6,856 bases of DNA, from NCBI GenBank assembly GCA_017883345.1, contig JADGNT010000269.1, forward strand, positions 1 through 6,856. Reading direction: 5' to 3'. The translations under genes were made by a program, and so were the position numbers. Below are positions 1 through 5,689 of the stretch, in pieces (within the stretch, counting starts at the first letter, position 1; each line of letters opens with the position of its first letter). Source of the DNA: Candidatus Solibacter sp. (GTDB taxonomy: Bacteria > Acidobacteriota > Terriglobia > Bryobacterales > Bryobacteraceae). The notes under the pieces are model-generated. The model made no database searches, was not told the origin of the DNA, and saw only the letters and a list, made by a program, of their open reading frames with translations.

Positions 1-1329
1 CACGGGGAGCCCGTCGGGTGTGATCTGGCTGACCGGCGCGAGCACCACACCGTAACCGTGCGTATAGATGAAGGCCGGGTTGATCCAGTTGGCGCGCGCT
101 GCCGGGAGTTGGCTGAGATCGAGTTCGCGCGGGGAGAGGAGCACCTGGCGGTACTGGCCGTCGATGGTGTAGCGGTCGACATCGGCATCATGGAAGACGT
201 AATACGGGCGCAATGCCTGGATCTGCGTGACCGTGTCGTGGAAGGCGCGGGTGTCCCACAGGCGGACGTTGTCGAGGATCGGCTTGTGGGCGGCCGCGTC
301 GATGGGGGCCTCGGGGTGGGCTTTGAACTCCACTTCCTTGAACTGCTGTTCGATGCCGAAGGCGCTGCGCGTGGCGTGGATGTGTCTCTGGATGTAGTCG
401 CGCTGGAGCGAGATCTCGTTGGGCCGCACGTAGAGCATGCTCACCAGGCGGGGGGCGGCGAAATCCACCACCAGGGACAGCGCCATGAGGCCGGCGAGGA
501 ACCAGCGGCCCATCCAGACGAACCCGGCGGCGGCGATGCAGGCGAAGATGACCAGCCATTGCAGCGGAAGGCCGATGTTCTGATCGACGTAATCGATGCC
601 CACGAGGAAGGTGCCGTGCTCGTTGTAGACCATTTCGTAGCGGCCCAGGTAGAACTTGAGGGCGAAGGCGAGCAGCAGGACCACGGCGGCGCCGCGCAGG
701 AAGCGCGATTCCAAACCGCCTTCGAGTTGGAACAGGCGGGGGTCAAGTTCGCGGGCGTCGCGCAGGTCCGGCATCTTGTGGCGCAGTTGCCAGCCGCGGG
801 CGGCCACCCAGTAAACCAGGATACAGACGATGATCACCGCCAGGAAATAGCCGCGCAGCAGCGAGTAGAACGGAAGATCGAAGAGATAGAAGGAGAGCGG
901 TTGATTGAAGACGGCGTCGTGCCAGGCGGTGGTGGCGGCAGGCAGACCGCGCGAGCCGGCGAAGCGGACCACGGTCCAATTGTCGATGGCGCCGGCGGCG
1001 ATGAACCAGCCGAGGGCAAGCAGCGCGAGGGTGGAGACTCTCGCGTAGAGCCGGTGCTCGCCGAGACGGGCACCGGCGAACTTGAGAGCGCGCGCGTGGG
1101 AGATCCACAGCGCGGCGAACGCCAGCAGCGTCGCGGCGGCGACGGGAGCGATGCTGTAATACAGCATGCTGAGCCAGGTGTTGAACTGGCCCAGTTCCTT
1201 CCACCATTCGATCTCGATGGCGTAGCCGGAAAACGAGCGCACGCCGAACAAGAGGAACAGCAAAAGAACCAGGAGTGTAACGCGGGTCGCGGGCGAACGG
1301 CGGCCGGAAGAAATTTCATACCGGGGCAT
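1..1329 (-). CDS. UPF0182 (COG1615) family integral membrane protein, N-terminal part
   Basis: The reading frame is open from an ATG at 1329 to the left edge, giving 443 residues without a stop; the C-terminal half lies outside the window. Family members are usually about 900-1000 residues. The first 330 or so residues hold several hydrophobic segments, for example TLLVLLLFLLFG near residue 20, a stretch around residues 60-75, LALGWFIAAGA near 105, AVIIVCILVYWVAA near 165, then AVVLLLAFALKFYLG, LVIFACIAAAGFVW and GLMALSLVVDF. The extracytoplasmic domain then begins with family-typical stretches: RPNEISLQRDYIQRHI, ILDNVRLWD, YYVFHDADVDRY and INPAFIYTHGYGVVLAP. The YTHGYGVV and DNVRLWD matches make the family call firm. 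Biochemical function is unknown. There is no clear Shine-Dalgarno sequence before the start, and a candidate extended -10 lies so close that the transcript may be leaderless. The gene is divergent from the TPR gene. Confidence 0.93.
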   Translation of the reverse strand, partial: MPRYEISSGRRSPATRVTLLVLLLFLLFGVRSFSGYAIEIEWWKELGQFNTWLSMLYYSIAPVAAATLLAFAALWISHARALKFAGARLGEHRLYARVSTLALLALGWFIAAGAIDNWTVVRFAGSRGLPAATTAWHDAVFNQPLSFYLFDLPFYSLLRGYFLAVIIVCILVYWVAARGWQLRHKMPDLRDARELDPRLFQLEGGLESRFLRGAAVVLLLAFALKFYLGRYEMVYNEHGTFLVGIDYVDQNIGLPLQWLVIFACIAAAGFVWMGRWFLAGLMALSLVVDFAAPRLVSMLYVRPNEISLQRDYIQRHIHATRSAFGIEQQFKEVEFKAHPEAPIDAAAHKPILDNVRLWDTRAFHDTVTQIQALRPYYVFHDADVDRYTIDGQYRQVLLSPRELDLSQLPAARANWINPAFIYTHGYGVVLAPVSQITPDGLPV

Positions 1330-1335
1330 TTCTTG

Positions 1336-1344
1336 AGGGTAGCA
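1336..1344 (-). promoter_or_regulatory. Candidate extended -10 (TGCTACCCT) for the UPF0182 gene
   Basis: On the minus strand TGCTACCCT lies 6 nt upstream of the ATG at 1329. It matches eight of nine bases of the TGCTACACT element in front of the hopanoid operon. If used, transcription would begin at about the ATG itself, which would make the mRNA leaderless and fit the missing Shine-Dalgarno. No convincing -35 box is seen at the usual distance. This is an inference from pattern only. Confidence 0.25.
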
Positions 1345-1399
1345 CCGGGCCAAAGCGCCCGCTGGGTATGGCGCTTCACAAATACGGGCTTGTGTTGCG

Positions 1400-1454
1400 A
1401 GGCGGGGTACCCTCTGGGTCCGGCTGGCAGGCGGACCCAGAGGGTACCCCGCCT
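1400..1454. repeat. Perfect 23-bp inverted repeat, REP-like palindrome
   Basis: Arms 1400-1422 and 1432-1454 are exact reverse complements (core GCGGGGTACCCTCTGGGTCC) around the 9-nt loop GCTGGCAGG. An alternative, mutually exclusive stem also exists: GGCAGGCGG at 1426-1434 with CCGCCTGCC at 1449-1457, enclosing a small ACCC/GGGT pairing. The element lies between the 5' ends of two divergent genes and has no T-run on either side, so it is unlikely to be an intrinsic terminator. Two inverted copies of one unit with a short spacer recall REP/REPIN/BIME-type dispersed palindromes. Whether it recurs in the genome cannot be seen from one copy. Confidence 0.85.
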
Positions 1455-1461
1455 GCCCCAC

Positions 1462-1521
1462 CATCCGGCAGAGTTTACATCCGGTTTACGCAACGTACGG
1501 GATCGTGCATCGTCCATCCGG
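1462..1521 (+). promoter_or_regulatory. Three CATCCGG repeats upstream of the TPR gene
   Basis: CATCCGG occurs at 1462-1468, 1478-1484 and 1515-1521. The first and third sit in a longer shared context, CCATCCGG(G)CAGA. TTTAC is also repeated at 1474 and 1485. The copies lie 20-79 bp ahead of the TPR start, where promoter and operator sequences would be expected, but no good -35/-10 pair is visible. They could be regulator binding sites or chance in GC-rich sequence. Confidence 0.2.
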
Positions 1522-1540
1522 GCAGAAGCCGGAGGGCGGC

Positions 1541-2590
1541 ATGAAGTGGTTACTCATCGGAATGCTTACTGCAATCCGCGCGGCGGCACAGACGCCGGCG
1601 GAGACGGCGCAAAGTTTGAACACGCAGGGAAACCGGGTGGCGGAGAGCGGCAACAACCCCGAGGCGCAACGGCTATACAGGGAGGCGATCCAGATCTGGC
1701 GATCGCTGGGACCCGAGTACCAAGCGCACACGGCGGGGACGCTGCTCAACCTCGCGGTGGCCATGGCCGACGACGGGCAACGGCTGGCGGCGGTCAAGAT
1801 CTCCGAGGAAGCCCTGGCCCTGCACCGGCGCACGTTGGGCGCCACGCATCACCGCACGGTGGCCAACATGAATCTGCTGGCCAGCAATTATCTGATGCTG
1901 GGAGATCCCGACCGCGCGGAGGCGCTCCTCCGGGAGGCGCTACCCATTGAGCGCGAGCTTTATCCCCGCGACATACAGACAGCGCGTACGCTGGAAGGGT
2001 TGGCGTACGGCCTGGTGCGGCGGCGCCAGGCGCGGGAAGCGCTGCCGCTGGCGGAAGAGGCGCTGGGCATCGCGATCCAGTGCGCCGGGGAGGACGGCAT
2101 GGAAGCGGCGCTGGCGTATTCCAGCGTCGCGGAGGTGCACCGCGCGATGGGGTCGGGAGAACGGGCGCTACCTTTGTACCGCAAAGCGCGAGCCTTGTAC
2201 CAGAAAGCACTGGGGCCCGATCATCCCAGGGTGGCTTCCATCCTGAGCCAGGAGGGACTGATCCTGATGCAGGACGGCAAACTCGCGTTGGCCGGGGAAG
2301 CGATGGCGCAGGCGGTGAAGTCGCTGAAGACGGCGTGTCCGGGGTGCTTGACGGAACTGTCGATCGCGGAGAGCAATCTGGGGCTGCTGCGGTTGCAGCA
2401 AAAACGCTATCGCGAGGCGGACGAGGCGTTGACCAGTGCGGTGGAACTGCGTGAGAAATTCTCCGCGAAACTCGGGCCGGAACTGGCCGATGCGCTGCAA
2501 ACCCTGGCCATCGCCCGCGAGAAGCTGCGTTTATTCGATGACGCGGCCCGGCTGAACACCCGCGCGGAAATGATTCGCGGCTACCGGTAA
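1541..2590 (+). CDS. Exported tetratricopeptide-repeat protein (kinesin-light-chain-type TPRs)
   Basis: The product is 349 residues. The ATG at 1541 is preferred to an in-frame ATG at 1505 because GGAGG lies at 1531-1535, 5 nt before it, and because this start gives a signal peptide (MKWLLIGMLTAIRAAA, likely cut near residue 16). The rest is almost wholly helical repeats spaced about 42 residues apart, as in the TPR_10/TPR_12 kinesin-light-chain subfamily. Approximate repeat starts are residues 24, 66, 108, 150, 190, 232, 275 and 318. The best repeat reads AYSSVAEVHRAMGSGERALP, followed by LGPDHPRVA. No catalytic domain is fused. Such proteins usually act as protein-interaction scaffolds; the partner here is unknown. 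A CPGC (C266-C269) lies between repeats six and seven, and C181 is also present, so a disulfide is possible in an exported protein. The gene is divergent from the UPF0182 gene and separated by 98 bp from the downstream operon. Confidence 0.88.
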   Translation: MKWLLIGMLTAIRAAAQTPAETAQSLNTQGNRVAESGNNPEAQRLYREAIQIWRSLGPEYQAHTAGTLLNLAVAMADDGQRLAAVKISEEALALHRRTLGATHHRTVANMNLLASNYLMLGDPDRAEALLREALPIERELYPRDIQTARTLEGLAYGLVRRRQAREALPLAEEALGIAIQCAGEDGMEAALAYSSVAEVHRAMGSGERALPLYRKARALYQKALGPDHPRVASILSQEGLILMQDGKLALAGEAMAQAVKSLKTACPGCLTELSIAESNLGLLRLQQKRYREADEALTSAVELREKFSAKLGPELADALQTLAIAREKLRLFDDAARLNTRAEMIRGYR

Positions 2591-2608
2591 CCCACCGCGC
2601 GCGTGGGT
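2590..2608 (+). terminator. Weak hairpin at the TPR gene stop codon
   Basis: ACCCAC (2590-2595) pairs with GTGGGT (2603-2608) around a 7-nt CG-rich loop, beginning at the last base of the TAA stop. Only a pyrimidine-rich tail (CGTCTTCC) follows, not a true T-run. It may slow or end transcription between the TPR gene and the next operon, but a short 6-bp stem is weak evidence. Confidence 0.25.
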
Positions 2609-2627
2609 CGTCTTCCAGTCAACCGGT

Positions 2628-2657
2628 TTGCCCCCAGATCCAACGTCCTGCTACACT
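2628..2657 (+). promoter_or_regulatory. Candidate sigma-70-type promoter for the hopanoid operon
   Basis: TTGCCC (2628-2633) and TACACT (2652-2657) are 18 nt apart. Each matches the -35 or -10 consensus at four of six positions. The -10 is preceded by TGC, giving an extended -10 (TGCTACACT). Transcription would start near 2664, leaving a short leader that contains the ribosome binding site of the next gene. The position at the head of five closely spaced genes supports it. Confidence 0.5.
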
Positions 2658-2688
2658 TAAGGCTCAATCTTAAAGCCGAGGATAATCA

Positions 2689-3399
2689 TTGAAGATCCGC
2701 TTCTTCCTGTGTACCGCCATTTTTAGCTTGAGCGTCGTCGCCGACCCCTTGACGGTGCCGGTGGATACGATTGTTGAAAATTACTGCACCGCTTCTCAAG
2801 CCCAGGCTGAGACGGTGCGCGGCGCGTCGATGGATGTCGAGATCGACGCCTCGCTTCCCAAGCTGAAGAAGCACGGCCGGTTGCACGCCTTGCGGCGCAT
2901 TTCGCCGCTCGGTCTCATCCGGTACGAACGCGCCCAGTTCGAAGGCGACGGGATCGTCAACAAGGAGATCATCTCGCGGTACCTCACCGCCGAGGTGGAG
3001 GCCCAGAAAGAGCAGGCGCCAGAGATCGCCGTTACCCCGCGCAACTACAAGTTCAAGTATAAGGGCACGAAGCGGACTGCCGGGCGGGACGTGCACGTTT
3101 TCGAAGTCAGTCCCAAGGAGAAGCGCGAAGGCCTGTTCAAGGGTGAAGTCTGGATTGACGCGCGCACGTTTCTCAAGGTGCAGGAGTCGGGCTACCTGGT
3201 GAAGAATCCCTCCATCTTCCTCAAGAAGGTGGCATTCATAAGGAAGTACGAAATCCGTGACGGGATCTCGGTGCCGCGGCAGGTGCAGAGCGTTGCGGAC
3301 GTGCGGTTCGTCGGCAAAGCTGAGTTGACCATCGACTTCAGCAACTTTTCCATCGACGCTCTGAATCACGGGTCGGCCGCCGAAGTTGACGGCCAGTAG
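2689..3399 (+). CDS. Secreted LolA/RseB-like protein, first gene of the hpn operon
   Basis: The product is 236 residues and starts with TTG at 2689. GAGG at 2678-2681 sits 7 nt ahead, and the TTG gives a complete signal peptide (MKIRFFLCTAIFSLSVVA, cut before D19), so this start is favoured. There is no lipobox cysteine at the cleavage site, so it should be a soluble periplasmic protein. The mature part opens with a helix (VDTIVENYCTASQAQAETVRG), followed by alternating beta strands. The C-terminal half, including GEVWIDARTFLKVQESGYLV, ISVPRQVQSVADVRFVGKAELTI and a final DFSNFSI, resembles the half-barrel of LolA/LolB/RseB-type lipid-binding proteins (COG2834-like). The fold call is from pattern only. 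It lies 28 bp before hpnJ and is probably cotranscribed, so a role in carrying a hopanoid or other lipid is plausible but unproven. Confidence 0.75.
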   Translation: MKIRFFLCTAIFSLSVVADPLTVPVDTIVENYCTASQAQAETVRGASMDVEIDASLPKLKKHGRLHALRRISPLGLIRYERAQFEGDGIVNKEIISRYLTAEVEAQKEQAPEIAVTPRNYKFKYKGTKRTAGRDVHVFEVSPKEKREGLFKGEVWIDARTFLKVQESGYLVKNPSIFLKKVAFIRKYEIRDGISVPRQVQSVADVRFVGKAELTIDFSNFSIDALNHGSAAEVDGQ

Positions 3400-3427
3400 A
3401 CGCGCCCGCCAGTCCACGGGAGATTGC

Positions 3428-4894
3428 ATGAGAACACTGTTTCTGAATCCGCCGTCTTTTGAAGGTTTCGACGGCGGCGCCAGCTCGCGCTGGCCGGCAT
3501 CGCGTGAAATCGAGTCGTACTGGTATCCGGTGTGGCTCTGCTATCCGGCGGGAATGCTTCCCGACAGCAAGGTTGTGGACGCGCCGCCGCACAAGATCTC
3601 GATTGAACAGACCGTCGAGATGGGCAAGGACTTCGAACTGCTGGTGCTCTATACATCGACTCCGGGTTTTCACGTCGACGTGAAAATGGCGGAGATGATG
3701 AAGGACGTCAACCCGAAATTGAAGGTAGCGTTCGTGGGGCCGCCGGTGACCACCGAACCGGACAAGACCCTGCTGGGCACCAAGGCGATCGATTTCGTGG
3801 TGCGCCGCGAGTTCGACCACCAAATTGTCGACTACGCCAACGGCAAGCCCCTGGAAGAACTGCCCGGCGTAAGTTTCCGCCGGAACGGGCAGATCGTCAA
3901 CAATCCGGAAGGGCCGGCCATCGAAGATCTGGATTCGCTGCCCTGGGTGACCAAGGTCTACAAGCGCGATCTCGACATCACGCGCTACAACGTCCCCTTC
4001 CTGTTGAACCCGTTTGTTTCGCTGTACACCTCGCGCGGCTGCCCGGCGCTGTGCACGTTCTGCCTGTGGCCGCAGACGCACTCCGGCCACCGCTGGCGGT
4101 TGCGGTCGAGCGACGACGTGGCCAATGAAGTGCGCTACGCGCTGGAACAGTTCCCGCGGATGAAGGAGATCTTCTTCGACGACGACACCTTCAATTACCG
4201 CAAGGAGCGCACCATCGAGCTCTCGAAGAAGCTCAAGCCGCTCAACTTCACCTGGTCCTGCACGTCGCGCGTGACCACCGATTACGACACCCTGAAGGCC
4301 ATGAAGGAAGCCGGCTGCCGGCTGCTCATCGTGGGCTACGAATCGGGCGACCCGCAGATTCTCAAGAACATCAAGAAAGGCGCCACGGTGGACATGGCGC
4401 AGCGCTTCACGGCGAACTGCAAGAAACTCGGCCTGCTGGTCCACGGCGATTTCATCATCGGGCTGCCGGGCGAGACGCGCGAGAGCATCCGCCGCACCAT
4501 CGATTTCGCCAAGAAGCTGGATACGGAAACCATCCAGGTTTCGATCGCGCATCCTTACCCCGGCACCGAGTTTTACGATTACGTCAAGAAGAACGGGCTG
4601 ATCACCATCGATTCGATGACCGATGACACCGGACACCAGTTGCCCAACGTGGTGTACCCCGGTCTGGACCGCGGCGAACTGGTGGATTTCGTGGAGCGCT
4701 TCTACGGCGAGTATTTCTTCCGCCCGCGCGTGGTGTGGCGCATCGTCCGGAAGGCCATCTTCAACAACGACGAGCGCCGCCGGCTCACCAAGGAAGCCCG
4801 CGAGTACATGGCGCTGCGCACCAAGCGGAAGAAGTTCGTGGCGGAACAAAAGGCTGCCAAGGCCGCGCCCCTTCCCGCCAATTCCGGCGATTAG
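3428..4894 (+). CDS. hpnJ: HpnJ, hopanoid biosynthesis B12-binding-type radical SAM enzyme
   Basis: The product is 488 residues. The ATG at 3428 has GGGAG at 3418-3422, 5 nt ahead, and starts directly on the first beta strand (RTLFLNPPSF), as usual for the family. Residues 1 to about 150 form a cobalamin-binding-type Rossmann domain (LLVLYTSTPG, KLKVAFVGPP). The radical SAM domain follows, with the cluster motif CPALCTFC (C205, C209, C212), IFFDDDTF (249-255), GYESG (303-307) and GDFIIGLPGET (340-350). The overall sequence is recognised as the HpnJ family, in which the enzyme is implicated in turning glucosaminyl bacteriohopanetetrol into the cyclitol ether by ring contraction. The C-terminal tail is lysine/arginine-rich, then Ala/Pro-rich. 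The assignment is supported by hpnI three genes downstream. Another B12-binding radical SAM enzyme of lipid metabolism is the main alternative. Confidence 0.87.
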   Translation: MRTLFLNPPSFEGFDGGASSRWPASREIESYWYPVWLCYPAGMLPDSKVVDAPPHKISIEQTVEMGKDFELLVLYTSTPGFHVDVKMAEMMKDVNPKLKVAFVGPPVTTEPDKTLLGTKAIDFVVRREFDHQIVDYANGKPLEELPGVSFRRNGQIVNNPEGPAIEDLDSLPWVTKVYKRDLDITRYNVPFLLNPFVSLYTSRGCPALCTFCLWPQTHSGHRWRLRSSDDVANEVRYALEQFPRMKEIFFDDDTFNYRKERTIELSKKLKPLNFTWSCTSRVTTDYDTLKAMKEAGCRLLIVGYESGDPQILKNIKKGATVDMAQRFTANCKKLGLLVHGDFIIGLPGETRESIRRTIDFAKKLDTETIQVSIAHPYPGTEFYDYVKKNGLITIDSMTDDTGHQLPNVVYPGLDRGELVDFVERFYGEYFFRPRVVWRIVRKAIFNNDERRRLTKEAREYMALRTKRKKFVAEQKAAKAAPLPANSGD

Positions 4895-4904
4895 CGCACG
4901 GCGC

Positions 4905-5330
4905 ATGACGTCCGAAACGGCACGCCTCCGGCTCAAGACCTGGATCTGTACGGTGATCGTGGTCTTCTCCAATCCGTTCGGCGATTTCTTCCTGAAGCGC
5001 GGCCTGCCTGCGTCGGCGCACCTCTCCTCCCCGCTGGACTACATCGTGGCGCTGTTCCAACCCTGGGTCGCGCTCGGCGTGCTGCTGCTGATTGTCTGGC
5101 AACTGTCGCGCATGGCCCTGTTGAGCTGGGCGGACCTGAGCTACGTGCTGCCGGTGACCAGCGTGGGCTACGTGGTGGTGGCGCTGATTGGCAAGGTGCT
5201 GCTCCACGAAGCGATTACGGGCAGGCGCTGGGCCGGGATCGTCCTCATCATGGCCGGTGTGGCCCTGGTGAGCGGCAGCGCTCCTTCCACCGTTGCCCCT
5301 GCGGCGGAACCCGCCGGAGGCTCCCAATGA
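4905..5330 (+). CDS. Half-size EamA/SMR-like membrane protein (ArnE/ArnF-type), first of a pair
   Basis: The product is 141 residues, from an ATG at 4905, 10 bp after the hpnJ stop. There is no clear Shine-Dalgarno, so translation is probably coupled to hpnJ. Four hydrophobic helices are seen at about residues 13-30, 53-73, 78-98 and 109-123, followed by a polar Ala/Pro-rich tail. Helix 3 and the following loop and helix 4 (LSYVLPVTSVGYVVVAL, LLHEAITGRRWAGIVLIMAG) are typical of the drug/metabolite transporter superfamily. Helix 1 carries NPFGDFFLK, where G26-D27 aligns with the G-Q of ArnE-like proteins. Full EamA proteins have about ten helices, so this half-size form should work as a dimer, most simply with the next gene product. 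The likely role is flipping or exporting a lipid-linked or small substrate; the substrate is unknown. Confidence 0.8.
   Translation: MTSETARLRLKTWICTVIVVFSNPFGDFFLKRGLPASAHLSSPLDYIVALFQPWVALGVLLLIVWQLSRMALLSWADLSYVLPVTSVGYVVVALIGKVLLHEAITGRRWAGIVLIMAGVALVSGSAPSTVAPAAEPAGGSQ
5316..5330 (+). promoter_or_regulatory. Ribosome binding site and ATGA overlap between the paired small membrane genes
   Basis: GGAGG at 5316-5320 lies 6 nt before the ATG at 5327. That ATG shares its last bases with the TGA stop (5328-5330) of the preceding gene. The strong site plus 4-nt overlap fixes the start of the second gene and points to translational coupling and similar amounts of the two products. Confidence 0.8.
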
Positions 5331-5689
5331 TATGGGTGCTGGTGGCGGTGATGGTGGGTGCGACCACGGCTGGCGAAGTCATGCAGGCGGCGGGCATGCG
5401 GCGCCACGGCGAGATTCGCGACTTTCGTCCCGGGGCCATCGGCCGCGCGTTGGCCGTGCTGGCGCGCAACCGCTTCGTTATCGGGGGGGTGGCCGCCATG
5501 GCGATTTCGTTTTTCGCATTGATGAAGCTGCTCTCCATGACGGATCTCAGCTTCGCGGTGCCGGTCTCGGCGGTCACCTACGCGATGGAGACGGTGCTGG
5601 CGAAATACCTTCTCAAAGAGCGGGTCAACGGGCTGCGCTGGACGGGCGCGGCGCTGGTGATCTGCGGGGTGATACTGGTATCCCTGTGA
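5327..5689 (+). CDS. Half-size EamA/SMR-like membrane protein, second of a pair
   Basis: The product is 120 residues, translated from an ATG that overlaps the previous stop. Four helices are seen at about residues 2-23, 50-70, 74-95 and 104-119, close to the usual length of SMR/ArnE proteins. Helix 1 contains GATTAGEVMQAAG, with an acidic residue (E17) near the position of the essential TM1 glutamate of EmrE and where ArnE has Gln. Helix 3 (LSFAVPVSAVTYAMETVLAK), the KER loop and helix 4 (LRWTGAALVICGVILVSL) match the EamA/SMR pattern. It resembles its upstream neighbour in layout but is clearly diverged in sequence. This fits a heterodimer like ArnE-ArnF. It overlaps hpnI by GTGA, so it is part of the same operon. 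The substrate cannot be read from sequence; a modified hopanoid or the sugar donor is a guess from context. Confidence 0.82.
   Translation: MIWVLVAVMVGATTAGEVMQAAGMRRHGEIRDFRPGAIGRALAVLARNRFVIGGVAAMAISFFALMKLLSMTDLSFAVPVSAVTYAMETVLAKYLLKERVNGLRWTGAALVICGVILVSL

Noticed and set aside
1400..1454. Reading the large hairpin as an intrinsic terminator
   Set aside because: It is between the 5' ends of divergent genes and has no T-run on either side.
58..1950. Long plus-strand open frame of 630 codons
   Set aside because: It lies antisense to the UPF0182 gene and then out of frame over the TPR gene. Its composition is rich in Gly, Glu, Ala and Arg with no domain, and the minus-strand frame has clear family motifs.
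4623..4904. Upstream extension of the first small membrane gene into hpnJ
   Set aside because: The extension is a Ser/Arg/Trp-rich out-of-frame reading of hpnJ; the ATG at 4905 begins just before the first membrane helix.
3338..4972. Long minus-strand open frame of 544 codons
   Set aside because: It is antisense to hpnJ. Long antisense frames are common opposite GC-rich genes, and hpnJ has an intact cluster motif and ribosome binding site.
5293..5685. Upstream extension of the hpnI frame, starting within the small membrane genes
   Set aside because: The translated extension is Gly/Arg-rich and antifamily in character, and overlaps the second half-size transporter gene almost wholly; the GTG at 5686 gives a normal-length HpnI with its N-terminal anchor.
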